This document shows positions 10,105 to 20,950 of a stretch of 64,000 bases of DNA, one piece after another. Source of the DNA: Alsobacter sp045348435 (GTDB lineage Bacteria; Pseudomonadota; Alphaproteobacteria; Rhizobiales; Beijerinckiaceae); contig NZ_CP157484.1 of the NCBI RefSeq assembly GCF_045348435.1, forward strand, positions 3,348,001-3,412,000. Direction: 5' to 3'. A program made the translations under genes and the position numbers. The notes below the pieces were generated by a model that was given only the letters and a program-made list of their open reading frames with translations, was not told where the DNA came from and ran no database searches. Every line of letters starts with the position of its first letter. Within the stretch, counting starts at the first letter, position 1.

Positions 10105-11118
10105 ATGGCGAGCCATACGTTTTTCTGCGTCGACGGCCACACCTGCGGCAACCCGGTGCGCCTCGTCGCCGGCGGAGGCCCGCGGCTCGAGGGCGCCACA
10201 ATGGTGGAGAAACGGGCCCATTTCCTGGCCGAGTTCGACTGGGTCCGCACCGGGCTCATGTTCGAGCCGCGGGGCCACGACATGATGTCGGGCGCGATCC
10301 TCTACCCGCCCACCCGCGCCGACTGCGACATCGCCTTCCTGTTCATCGAGACGTCGGGCTGCCTGCCGATGTGCGGCCACGGCACCATCGGCACGGTCAC
10401 GATGGCGCTGGAGCGCGGGCTCGTCACGCCGCGCGAACCCGGCGTGCTGCGCATCGACACGCCGGCAGGCCTCGTGGAGGCCCGCTACGTCCAGAACGGC
10501 CCCTATGTAGACAGCGTGCGCATCACCAACGTGCCGTCCTTCCTGCATTCGCGCCAGATCTCGGCCGAGGTCGAGGGCCTTGGCGAGCTCACCGTGGACG
10601 TGGCCTATGGGGGCAACTTCTACGCCATCGTGGAGCCGCAGCCGAACTTCCCGGGCCTGGAGCATGTCGACCCTTCCGACATCCTGCGCTGGAGCCCGAA
10701 GGTGAGGGCGGCTTTCCGGGCGCGCTACGACTTCGTGCATCCCGAGAACCCGGCCATCAACGGCCTCTCGCACGTGCTGTGGGCCGGAACGCCCTCCGCC
10801 GACGCGCACGCCCGCAACGCGGTGTTCTACGGCGACAAGGCCATCGACCGCTCGCCCTGCGGCACCGGCACGTCCGCCCGCATGGCCCAGTGGGCGGCCC
10901 TCGGCCGGCTCAAGGTCGGCGACGACTTCATCCACGAATCGATCATCGGCACCGTCTTCAACGGACGGGTTGAGAAGGCCGTGAAAGTGGGAGGGTTCGA
11001 CGCCATCGTGCCCTCCATCGAGGGCTGGGCCCGGATGACCGGCTACAACACCATCTTCATCGACGACCGCGACCCCCTGGCGCACGGCTTCCAGGTGATG
11101 GACCGTGAGCCTGGCTGA
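10105..11118 (+). CDS. 4-hydroxyproline 2-epimerase (proline racemase superfamily)
   Basis: The 337-residue protein has both catalytic cysteines of the superfamily: C90 in MCGHGT and C252 in SPCGTGTS. Trans-3-hydroxyproline dehydratases have threonine in place of one cysteine, so two cysteines indicate a racemase or epimerase. The length and the GGNFYAIVE segment match 4-hydroxyproline epimerases, which convert trans-4-hydroxy-L-proline to cis-4-hydroxy-D-proline, the first step of the pathway whose next enzymes are encoded upstream. The ribosome-binding site is weak. The island has no 2-oxoglutarate semialdehyde dehydrogenase in this window, so that last step must be encoded elsewhere. Confidence 0.9.
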   Translation: MASHTFFCVDGHTCGNPVRLVAGGGPRLEGATMVEKRAHFLAEFDWVRTGLMFEPRGHDMMSGAILYPPTRADCDIAFLFIETSGCLPMCGHGTIGTVTMALERGLVTPREPGVLRIDTPAGLVEARYVQNGPYVDSVRITNVPSFLHSRQISAEVEGLGELTVDVAYGGNFYAIVEPQPNFPGLEHVDPSDILRWSPKVRAAFRARYDFVHPENPAINGLSHVLWAGTPSADAHARNAVFYGDKAIDRSPCGTGTSARMAQWAALGRLKVGDDFIHESIIGTVFNGRVEKAVKVGGFDAIVPSIEGWARMTGYNTIFIDDRDPLAHGFQVMDREPG

Positions 11119-11435
11119 GCCGACAGGCGCGGATGTCGCCCGGCATGCCAGCCGTGCGCGGGGCTCATGGACGGCGCCGGCTCCGCACTCCGTTGCGCAC
11201 AACGCGCCGGGGCGCGCATCGTGCGGCGAAAAGCGCTGCTATCCCCTGTCATTTTGGCGGTTTATGCTTTTTGTCGGGTTTGTGACGGGTGATGATTGTA
11301 GCGTCGGCGGGGCCTTGATAAGACTTTGATCAGACTGAATGCGGGTTCCGGGCACGCGCCTTGCTTGCGGGACCCCGCCGCCTTCGACAGCGCCGTCAGA
11401 GCGTGGAAGGCGAATGAGGGGAGTGGCGTTTCGAC
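11119..11435. other. Intergenic region upstream of the liv operon
   Basis: No gene is seen in these 317 bases. The middle (about 11240-11345) is less GC-rich than the flanks, with several TTTGATNAGACT-like strings near 11312-11338. It probably holds the livHMGF promoter, but I could not fix a -35/-10 pair. GGGGAG at about 11418 may serve as the livH ribosome-binding site. Confidence 0.5.
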
Positions 11436-12350
11436 ATGGAAGTTTTTCTCCAGCAGCTCATCAACGGGCTGACGCTGGGGTCCATCTACGGGCTGATCGC
11501 GATCGGCTACACGATGGTCTTCGGCATCATCGGCATGGTGAACTTCGCCCATGGCGACGTGTTCATGGTCGGCGGCTTCATCGCCCTCATTTTGTTCATG
11601 GTGTTCACGGCCTGGCTCGGCGTCGCGGTGGTGCCCGCGCTGTTCCTGGTGCTGATCCTCGGCATGGCGCTGACCGGCCTGTGGAACTGGACCATCGAGC
11701 GCGTCGCATACCGGCCGCTGCGAGGCTCCTTCCGCCTGGCGCCGCTGATCTCCGCCATCGGGATGTCGATCTTCCTGTCCAACTTCGTCCAGGTGGTCCA
11801 GGGGCCGCGTAACAAGCCGCTGCCGCCGATGATCCAGGGCAACTTCACCCTCATGGGCGAGGGCTCCACCACGGTGGTGCTCGCCTACAAGCAGATCGTC
11901 ATCATGATCATCACGGTGGCGCTGCTCGCCGTGTTCTGGTGGCTGGTGCAGAAGACCCCGCTCGGCCGCGCCCAGCGCGCCTGCGAGCAGGACCGCAAGA
12001 TGGCGGCGCTGCTCGGCATCGACGTCGACCGCACCATCTCGCTGACCTTCGTGATCGGCGCGGCGCTCGCCGCCGTCGCGGGCGTCATGTACCTCATGTA
12101 TTACGGCGTGGTGAACTTCTCCGACGGCTTCGTGCCGGGCGTGAAGGCCTTCACGGCGGCGGTGCTGGGCGGCATCGGCTCGCTCCCCGGCGCGGTGCTG
12201 GGCGGGCTGCTGATCGGCCTCATCGAGACCATGTGGTCGGCCTATTTCACCATCGACTACAAGGACGTGGCGGCGTTCTCGATCCTCGCCATCACGCTGA
12301 TCTTCCTGCCGACCGGCATCCTCGGCCGTCCTGAAGTCGAGAAGGTCTGA
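11436..12350 (+). CDS. livH: Branched-chain amino acid ABC transporter permease LivH
   Basis: This 304-residue inner-membrane permease has the classic LivH opening (LINGLTLGSIYGLIAIGYTM) and the coupling loop around GRAQRACEQDRKMAALLGID near residues 176-195. Eight or so membrane helices are evident. It forms the translocation channel with LivM, energised by LivG and LivF. It is the first gene of an operon spaced by 2 bases or overlapping throughout. Substrates in this family include branched-chain and other neutral amino acids, amides and urea. Closeness to the hydroxyproline island makes imino-acid uptake possible but unproven. Confidence 0.93.
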   Translation: MEVFLQQLINGLTLGSIYGLIAIGYTMVFGIIGMVNFAHGDVFMVGGFIALILFMVFTAWLGVAVVPALFLVLILGMALTGLWNWTIERVAYRPLRGSFRLAPLISAIGMSIFLSNFVQVVQGPRNKPLPPMIQGNFTLMGEGSTTVVLAYKQIVIMIITVALLAVFWWLVQKTPLGRAQRACEQDRKMAALLGIDVDRTISLTFVIGAALAAVAGVMYLMYYGVVNFSDGFVPGVKAFTAAVLGGIGSLPGAVLGGLLIGLIETMWSAYFTIDYKDVAAFSILAITLIFLPTGILGRPEVEKV

Positions 12351-12352
12351 GC

Positions 12353-13929
<1,577 letters not shown>

Positions 13930-13930
<1 letters not shown>

Positions 13931-14843
13931 TGTCGTCCGCGATCTCCTCTCCCTCCTCCGCCGCCTCCCCGGCCGCGCTGCTCCAGGTCGATCACCTCAC
14001 GATGCGCTTCGGCGGCCTCGTGGCGATCAACGACCTCAGCTTCCAGGCGCGGCGCGGCGACATCACCGCCCTGATCGGCCCCAACGGGGCCGGCAAGACC
14101 ACCGTGTTCAACTGCATCACGGGCTTCTACAAGCCGACCGAGGGCATGATCACCCTCACCCATCCGGACGGCTCCAACTACCTGCTGGAGCGGCTGCCGG
14201 ACTTCCGCATCAACTGGAAGGCCAAGGTCGCCCGCACCTTCCAGAACATCCGCCTGTTCCAGGGCATGACGGTGCTGGAGAACCTGCTCGTGGCGCAGCA
14301 CAACCCGCTGATGATCGCCTCCGGGATGACCATCCTGGGCGTGCTCGGGGTCGGCGGCTACAAGGCGCGCGAGAAGGAGGCGATCGAGCGGGCCAAATAC
14401 TGGCTCGACAAGATCGACCTCACCGACCGGGCCGACGACGCCGCCGGCGAACTGCCCTACGGCGCGCAGCGGCGCCTCGAGATCGCCCGCGCCATGTGCA
14501 CGGACCCGGTGCTGCTGTGCCTCGACGAGCCCGCCGCCGGCCTGAACCCGCGTGAGAGCCTGGAGCTCAACGCGCTGTTGCGCTCGATCCGCACCGATCA
14601 CGACACCTCCGTGCTGCTGATCGAGCACGACATGTCGGTGGTGATGCAGATCTCCGACCATGTCGTCGTGCTCGACTACGGCACCAAGATCGCCGACGGC
14701 TCGCCCAAGGAGATCCAGAACGACCCGAAGGTCATCGCCGCCTATCTGGGCGTCGAGGACGAGGAGGTCGAGGAGGTGGAGGCGGAAGTCGAAGTGGTGG
14801 CCGAACAGGTGGTGGCCGAGCAGGCCGGCGCGGAGCACACACG

Positions 14844-14847
<4 letters not shown>
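13930..14847 (+). CDS. livG: Branched-chain amino acid ABC transporter ATPase LivG with acidic C-terminal tail
   Basis: The 305-residue ATPase has Walker A GPNGAGKTT (about residues 55-63), the signature region LPYGAQRRLEIARAM, Walker B VLLCLDEP and the LivG-specific AAGLNPRE loop. The tail after about residue 274 is very acidic, built of Glu and Val (EDEEVEEVEAEVEVV), and extends beyond the usual 250-260-residue domain. It overlaps livM by one base and livF by four (ATGA), so translation of the operon is tightly coupled. Confidence 0.94.
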
Positions 14848-15632
<785 letters not shown>

Positions 15633-15700
15633 ACGGCCGAAGCGCCGCTCGCCAACCCGTCCTCCGCCGCTCCGGCGAACACGCTCCATCCGAGGAAAGC

Positions 15701-16060
15701 ATGCAAGGCGTCCTCTACGAAGAAAGCTCCATCGGGCTCTTCCTCCTCGTCTCCATCGTCATGGGCGGCGCGGCCGCCTGGGCGTCCGGCAAGTCCATCG
15801 CGCAGACATGGCGTCCGGCCTGGATGGTGGTCCCCTACATGCTGATTTTGGGCATGGCGGTGCGCTTCATTCACTTCGCGCTGTTCGAGGGCACGCTCCT
15901 CTCCGGCCACTACTATGTGGTCGACACGCTGATCCTCCTGGCCGCCGGAGCGCTCGGCTTCCGCTACAAGCGGACGCAGCAGATGACGACCCAGTATCGC
16001 TGGCTCTACGAGAAGACGGGCCCCTTCTCGTGGCGTGAGCGAAGCCCTGCCGCCGTTTGA
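15701..16060 (+). CDS. Small inner-membrane protein of the liv operon, DUF6867-like
   Basis: This 119-residue protein has three predicted membrane helices (about residues 10-28, 42-60 and 70-88) and a basic cytosolic end (RYKRTQQMTTQYRWLYEKTG). It resembles the DUF6867 family often found after livF in Hyphomicrobiales. Its function is unknown, and a role in assembling or tuning the transporter is only suggested by position. GAGGAAAG precedes the ATG. A weak AGGCC/GGCCT hairpin follows at 16065-16080 and may reduce read-through into the binding-protein gene. Confidence 0.78.
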   Translation: MQGVLYEESSIGLFLLVSIVMGGAAAWASGKSIAQTWRPAWMVVPYMLILGMAVRFIHFALFEGTLLSGHYYVVDTLILLAAGALGFRYKRTQQMTTQYRWLYEKTGPFSWRERSPAAV

Positions 16061-16199
16061 AGAAAGGCCCCGAAAGGCCTGAAAAACGCTTTGCTTTTCG
16101 GATGACTCGCACTGGAAAAGGCGCAATGATCCGCCTTCCTCGTGAGGATAATCCGGGAAACCGGGTCCTGCGGGACCATACGACCAGAGGGGAAGTTCA

Positions 16200-17318
16200 A
16201 TGAAGAAACTGCTGTTGACCGGCATTGCGCTCAGCGCGGTGATGGCCTTTTCGGGCGTCGCCAGCGCCCAGATCAAGATGGGCGTCGCGGGTCCGATCAC
16301 CGGTCCGAACGCGGCGTTCGGAGCTCAGCTGAAGAACGGCGTGGAGCAGGCCATCGAGGACATCAACGCCAAGGGCGGCATCCTCGGCCAGAAGATCACG
16401 CTGTCCACCGGCGACGACGTGTCCGACCCCAAGCAGGGCGTGTCCGTGGCGAACAAGTTCGTCGGCGACGGCGTGAAGTTCGTGGTCGGCCACTTCAACT
16501 CGGGCGTCACCAACCCGGCTTCGGACGTCTATCAGGAGAACGGCATCCTGATGGTGACCCCGTCGGCCACCAACCCGAAGATCACCGAGAAGGGCATGTG
16601 GAACGTGTTCCGCACCTGCGGTCGTGACGACCAGCAGGGCGCCGTCGCGGCCGAGTACATCGCCAAGAACCTGAAGGGCAAGAAGGTCGCCGTCGTTCAC
16701 GACAAGACCACCTACGGCCAGGGTCTCGCCGACGAGACCAAGAAGGCGATGAACAAGGCCGGCGTGAAGGAGGTCCTCTACGAGGGCGTCAACACCGGTG
16801 AGAAGGACTACTCGGCCCTCGTCTCCAAGATCAAGTCGGCCGGCGCCGACATCGTCTATTGGGGCGGCCTGCACACCGAAGGCGGCCTGATCGTGCGCCA
16901 GATGCGCGACCAGGGCGTCAAGGCGGTGCTGATGTCCGGCGACGGCATCACCTCCGACGAGTTCGCCACGATCGGCGGCCCGGGCGTCGAAGGCACCCTG
17001 ATGACCTTCCCGCCGGACCCGCGCAACCGTCCGGAAGCCAAGGACGTCGTCAAGAAGTTCGAGGCCAAGAAGTTCAACCCCGAGGCCTACACGCTCTACA
17101 GCTACGCTGCGGTGCAGATCATCGCCGCCGCCGCCGAGCAGGCGAAGTCTCTCGACCCCAAGAAGGTCGCCGAAGCCATGCACTCCGGCAAGGCGTTCAA
17201 GACGGTCATCGGCGACATCGCCTACGACAAGAAGGGCGACATCACCCGTCCGGACTACACGATGTATGTCTGGAAGAAGGGCGCCGACGGCAAGATCTCC
17301 TACGCCGAGATGAAGTAA
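16200..17318 (+). CDS. Branched-chain amino acid ABC transporter substrate-binding protein (LivJ/LivK type)
   Basis: The 372-residue periplasmic protein has a clear signal peptide, with cleavage expected after ASA at residue 23. The type I binding fold begins IKMGVAGPITGPNAAFG. Family contacts include VVGHFNSGVTNPASDVY and the hinge region TTYGQGLADET. It captures substrate for LivHMGF. Codon use is strongly biased to the preferred GC-rich set, as expected of a highly made binding protein. GAGGGGAAG precedes the ATG, and a strong terminator follows. An upstream hairpin (GGTCC/GGACC near 16165-16180) may act in the leader. Confidence 0.93.
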   Translation: MKKLLLTGIALSAVMAFSGVASAQIKMGVAGPITGPNAAFGAQLKNGVEQAIEDINAKGGILGQKITLSTGDDVSDPKQGVSVANKFVGDGVKFVVGHFNSGVTNPASDVYQENGILMVTPSATNPKITEKGMWNVFRTCGRDDQQGAVAAEYIAKNLKGKKVAVVHDKTTYGQGLADETKKAMNKAGVKEVLYEGVNTGEKDYSALVSKIKSAGADIVYWGGLHTEGGLIVRQMRDQGVKAVLMSGDGITSDEFATIGGPGVEGTLMTFPPDPRNRPEAKDVVKKFEAKKFNPEAYTLYSYAAVQIIAAAAEQAKSLDPKKVAEAMHSGKAFKTVIGDIAYDKKGDITRPDYTMYVWKKGADGKISYAEMK

Positions 17319-17341
17319 GGCGCAGCCTCACGGCTGACCGG

Positions 17342-17371
17342 AAGGGCGCCCCTCGCGGGCGCCCTTTTCGT
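17342..17371 (+). terminator. Rho-independent terminator of the liv operon
   Basis: A perfect 10-bp stem AAGGGCGCCC (17342-17351) pairs with GGGCGCCCTT (17357-17366) around a CTCGC loop and is followed by TTTTCGTTT. It lies 23 bases after the binding-protein stop. Confidence 0.9.
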
Positions 17372-17547
17372 TTCGGAAGGCGCGAGAACGGCTGGGCCAG
17401 GCGCACCGGGCCGCCCCTCGCGCCTGGCGGCGAAGTCTGTACGGGTCGGAGCGTTCCTCAAACCACCCGTAACGTCCGTTTTGAAAAACCCTGCCGCAGT
17501 GCTAAGGGAGGGGTCGCGTTCGCAGCGCCACGCGATGAAGGCCCACG

Positions 17548-18573
17548 ATGTCCGATCTCCTGTCCCGTCTCCTCGGCGAACGCCGCATTCTCCTGGCCGA
17601 CGGCGCGACCGGCACAAATTACTTCGACATGGGCCTGATGTCGGGCGAGGCGCCCGAGAGCTGGCTCCTGGAGAAGCCCGAGAAGGTCGCCGACCTCCAC
17701 AGGCGCTTCGTCGAGGCCGGCTCCGACATCGTCCTGACCAACAGCTTCGGGGCCAACAGCTTCCGGCTGAAGCTGCACGGCCTGCAGGACCAGGCGGCCG
17801 AGCTCAACCGCATCGCGGCGTCGATCGCCCGCAAGGTCGCCGACGAGGCCGGGCGGACCGTCGTGGTGGCGGGATCGATCGGACCCACGGGCGAGCTGTT
17901 CGAGCCCCTCGGCGCGCTCACCATGGCGAGCGCCGTCGCCGCCTTCGCCGACCAGGCGCGCGGCCTGAAGGCCGGCGGCGCCGACGTCGCATGGATCGAG
18001 ACGATGTCGGCTCCCGAGGAGCTCGAGGCCGCCGCGCGCGGCGCCATCGAGGCGGACCTTCCCTACGTGTTCACCGCGAGCTTCGACACCGCCGGCCGCA
18101 CCATGATGGGCATGACGCCCGAGGCGCTGGCCGAACTCGCCCAGGGTCTGCCCCGCAAGCCCGTCGCCTATGGGGCCAATTGCGGCATCGGCCCCGGAGA
18201 CCTCGTCGCCTCCGTCCTGGCCATGAGCGGCGCGGCCCCGAGCGACATCCTGGTCGCCAAGGGCAATTGCGGCATTCCGGTGCTGCACGGCGACCACGTC
18301 CATTATGGCGGCACGCCCGAGCTGATGGCGCAATACGCCAGGCTCGCGGTCGCCTCCGGCGCGCGCATCGTGGGCGGCTGCTGCGGCACCTCGCCCGCCC
18401 ACATCGCGGCGATGCGCGGCGCCATCGATGCGCTCCAGGCGTCCCCCGCGACGCCCTTGGGGCGGCCCAGCATCGAGGACGTCGAGGCGAGCCTCGGCCC
18501 CATCACCCGGCCCAAGAGCGGGGCCGGCCGGGCCCGCTCGGGCCGTCGCGGCCGCGAAGGCGACGCGGCCTGA
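17548..18573 (+). CDS. bmt: Homocysteine S-methyltransferase, betaine-homocysteine type
   Basis: This 341-residue protein is a stand-alone Hcy-binding TIM barrel. The N-terminus LLADGATGTNYFDMGL is typical of the BMT group in Rhizobiales. Zinc ligands are C212 in GANCGIG and C278-C279 in GGCCGTSP. It transfers a methyl group, probably from glycine betaine or a related donor, to homocysteine to make methionine. The last 40 residues (Gly/Arg-rich) are outside the domain. A possible promoter (TTGAAA at 17481, TAAGGG at 17503) and GGGAGGGG lie upstream. I saw no SAM- or SAH-riboswitch fold in the 175-base leader. Confidence 0.87.
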   Translation: MSDLLSRLLGERRILLADGATGTNYFDMGLMSGEAPESWLLEKPEKVADLHRRFVEAGSDIVLTNSFGANSFRLKLHGLQDQAAELNRIAASIARKVADEAGRTVVVAGSIGPTGELFEPLGALTMASAVAAFADQARGLKAGGADVAWIETMSAPEELEAAARGAIEADLPYVFTASFDTAGRTMMGMTPEALAELAQGLPRKPVAYGANCGIGPGDLVASVLAMSGAAPSDILVAKGNCGIPVLHGDHVHYGGTPELMAQYARLAVASGARIVGGCCGTSPAHIAAMRGAIDALQASPATPLGRPSIEDVEASLGPITRPKSGAGRARSGRRGREGDAA

Positions 18574-18580
18574 GCCGCCG

Positions 18581-19054
18581 ATGACGCCGTCGCTGCGCAT
18601 CCGGCGCGCCGTCCTGGCCGACCTGCCCGCCCTCGTGGCGCTGCTCGCCGACGACGCGCTCGGCGCCGCGCGCGAGCGCCCTGGCGACCCCCGATACGCC
18701 GCCGCCTTCGCGGCGATCGATCGCGATCCCAACCAGCTCCTGGCGGTCGCGCTCGGCGACGCCGGCGAGCCGATCGGCTGCCTGCAGCTCAGCTTCATCC
18801 CCGGGCTGTCGCGGCGCGGCGCCTGGCGCGGCCAGATCGAGAGCGTCCGCATCGCCGCCTCCCACCGGGGCGGCGGACTGGGCCGCCAGATGTTCGACTG
18901 GGCCATCCAGGAGTGCCGGTCGCGCGGCTGCGGCCTCATGCAGCTCACCACCGACAAGGCCCGGCCCGACGCCATGCGCTTCTACGAAAGGCTCGGCTTC
19001 AAGGCCAGCCACGAGGGCATGAAGCTGGACCTGGGCGAGCACCCGGCGGGCTGA
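18581..19054 (+). CDS. GNAT family N-acetyltransferase
   Basis: The 157-residue protein has GNAT motifs: ESVRIAASHRGGGLGRQMFD (about residues 85-104), which includes the acetyl-CoA pyrophosphate loop, and the C-terminal RFYERLGFKASHEGMKLDL. The ending resembles acetyltransferases of amino-acid analogues and small amines. The substrate cannot be read from the sequence. The ATG lies seven bases after the methyltransferase stop, so the two are probably co-transcribed. Confidence 0.85.
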   Translation: MTPSLRIRRAVLADLPALVALLADDALGAARERPGDPRYAAAFAAIDRDPNQLLAVALGDAGEPIGCLQLSFIPGLSRRGAWRGQIESVRIAASHRGGGLGRQMFDWAIQECRSRGCGLMQLTTDKARPDAMRFYERLGFKASHEGMKLDLGEHPAG

Positions 19055-19068
19055 ACGCGCGGCGCGCT

Positions 19069-19797
19069 CTAGCCGAGCCGCCCCAGCGCCGGGAAGGTCT
19101 CCAGCAGCCAGAACGAGATCTGCGTGAAGGAGCCCGTCAGGAAGGCGACGCCCGTCGCCACCAGCAGCACGCCCATGGCCTTCTCCACCACCCCCATGCG
19201 GCGGCGGAACCGGCGCATGAAATGCGCGAACGGGCCCAGCGCCATGGCGGCGAGAAGGAACGGGATGCCGAGGCCGGCCGAATAGAACGCCAGCAGCGTC
19301 GCGCCGCGCAGCACCGTGTCCTCCGAGCCGGCGACCGCCAGGATGGCGGCCAGCACGGGCCCGATGCAGGGCGTCCAGCCGAAGGCGAAGGCGAGTCCCA
19401 TCACATAGGCGCCCCACAGGCCCACCGGCTTCTCCACCTTCACGCGCGCCTCGCGATACAGCATCGTGAGCCGGAACACGCCGAGGAAGTGCAGCCCCAT
19501 CAGCACGATGGCCCCGCCGGCCACCAGGGAGAGCGTCTGCGAATATTGCCGGATGACCTGCCCGAGCACCGAGGCCGTGGCGCCCAGCGCGACGAACACC
19601 GTGGCGAAGCCGAGCACGAAGAGGCAGGACGCCAGCATGACGTCGCGCTTGGCCGCCTTCTCGCCCTCCTCGGCGAGGTCCTCGATGGTGGTCCCGGCCA
19701 TGAAGCACAAATAGGGGGGCACCAGCGGAAGCACGCAGGGACTGAGGAAGCTGAGGAGGCCCGCGGCGACCGCGGCCGGGTATGTGACGTCCGCCAT
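19069..19797 (-). CDS. CcdA/DsbD-type cytochrome c biogenesis membrane protein
   Basis: The 242-residue protein has six predicted membrane helices. The redox cysteine pair is split as in the CcdA family: C20 in LSPCVLPL of helix 1 and the cysteine in GWTPCIGP of helix 4, each in a Pro-rich context. CcdA moves reducing equivalents from cytosolic thioredoxin across the membrane for c-type cytochrome maturation. The ATG at 19797 is chosen because the hydrophobic first helix then starts at once. No cognate thioredoxin-like gene is adjacent. It converges on the GNAT gene, 14 bases away. Confidence 0.9.
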   Translation of the reverse strand: MADVTYPAAVAAGLLSFLSPCVLPLVPPYLCFMAGTTIEDLAEEGEKAAKRDVMLASCLFVLGFATVFVALGATASVLGQVIRQYSQTLSLVAGGAIVLMGLHFLGVFRLTMLYREARVKVEKPVGLWGAYVMGLAFAFGWTPCIGPVLAAILAVAGSEDTVLRGATLLAFYSAGLGIPFLLAAMALGPFAHFMRRFRRRMGVVEKAMGVLLVATGVAFLTGSFTQISFWLLETFPALGRLG

Positions 19798-19933
19798 GGC
19801 GCTGTGGTAGCGGCTTCGCGCCTGCAGGCCAAGCCTCCGCAGGGGCGCGGCGGATCCGCCCCGATAGCAATGTCGCGAGCGGCGCCCCCGGGGACGTCTT
19901 GCGCCCGGCCGCGTTCGCCGCGACAAATGCGGG

Positions 19934-20938
19934 ATGCTGAACCTCATCACCGACGTGCCCGGCGTCCTCGTCGGCCAGGCGGACGATCCGGCCCGCGCCA
20001 CCGGCGTCACGGTCGTCCTGTTCGAGGCGCCCGCGGCGGCCAGCGTCGCCATCCAGGGCGGCGGGCCGGGGACGCGCGACACCGCCCTCCTCGACCCCGA
20101 GATGACGGTGGAGAAGATCGACGCCGTCGTGCTCTCGGGCGGCTCGGCCTTCGGGCTCGACGCGGCCGGCGGCGTCCAGGCGGTGCTGGCCGAGCGCGGG
20201 CGCGGCTTTCGCATCCGCGACCTCACGGTCCCGATCGTGCCGCAGGCCATCCTGTTCGATCTCGCCAATGGCGGCGACAAGGCCTGGGGCCGCAAGCCGC
20301 CCTATTTCGATCTCGGCATGGCGGCCTGCGAGGCCGCCTCGGACCGTTTCGCGCTGGGCACCGCCGGCGCGGGCTACGGAGCCGCCACCGCGAACATGAA
20401 GGGCGGGCTCGGTTCGGCCAGCGCCGTCACGCCGTCGGGCTTCATTGTCGGCGCGGTGGTCGCGGTGAACGCCGTCGGCAGCGTCATGATCGGGGACGGC
20501 CCGCATTTCTGGGCCGCCCCCTATGAGCGCGGCGGCGAGTTCGGCGGCCTCGGCCAGCCCATGCGCGTGCCGCCCGAGGCGCTGGAGCCGCGGCTGAAGG
20601 GCGGCCCGGGCGAGAACACCACGATCGCGCTCGTCGCCTGCGACGCCGACCTCACCAAGGCGCAGTGCAAGCGCGTCGCCGTGGCGGCGCATGACGGCCT
20701 CGCCCGCGCGATCCGGCCTGCCCATACGCCGCTCGACGGCGACCTCGTCTTCGCCGCCGCGACCGGCCGGCGGCCGCTGGCGGATCCCGTCTATGGCCTG
20801 AACGAGATCGCCGTCGCCGCCGCCGACTGCCTGGCCCGGGCGGTCGCGCGGGCCGTGTTCGAGGCCGTCGCGCTCCCCTTCCCGGGCGCGCGTCCGGCCT
20901 GGCGGGACCGATTCGGCCGCATCATGGTCACGCCCTGA
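19934..20938 (+). CDS. P1 family peptidase (DmpA-type, S58; L-aminopeptidase/D-esterase)
   Basis: This 334-residue protein has the P1/DmpA landmarks: the start LITDVPGVLVGQ, then IQGGGPGTRDT, VLSGGSAFGLDAAGGV and the processing site GENTTIALVACD near residues 226-237. These enzymes cleave themselves to free an N-terminal nucleophile, here probably T229 or T230, and act on beta-amino or D-amino peptides. It is divergent from the CcdA-like gene and convergent with a DadA-like gene. Natural substrate is unknown. Confidence 0.88.
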   Translation: MLNLITDVPGVLVGQADDPARATGVTVVLFEAPAAASVAIQGGGPGTRDTALLDPEMTVEKIDAVVLSGGSAFGLDAAGGVQAVLAERGRGFRIRDLTVPIVPQAILFDLANGGDKAWGRKPPYFDLGMAACEAASDRFALGTAGAGYGAATANMKGGLGSASAVTPSGFIVGAVVAVNAVGSVMIGDGPHFWAAPYERGGEFGGLGQPMRVPPEALEPRLKGGPGENTTIALVACDADLTKAQCKRVAVAAHDGLARAIRPAHTPLDGDLVFAAATGRRPLADPVYGLNEIAVAAADCLARAVARAVFEAVALPFPGARPAWRDRFGRIMVTP

Positions 20939-20950
20939 CGGCGCCAGGCC

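Noticed and set aside
17372..17547. Possible SAM or SAH riboswitch before the homocysteine methyltransferase gene
   Set aside because: No matching conserved core or pseudoknot could be seen; only a weak promoter-like pair is present.
18503..20725. 740-residue minus-strand open frame across several genes
   Set aside because: Crosses the GNAT, CcdA-like and P1 peptidase genes out of frame; no coherent domain.
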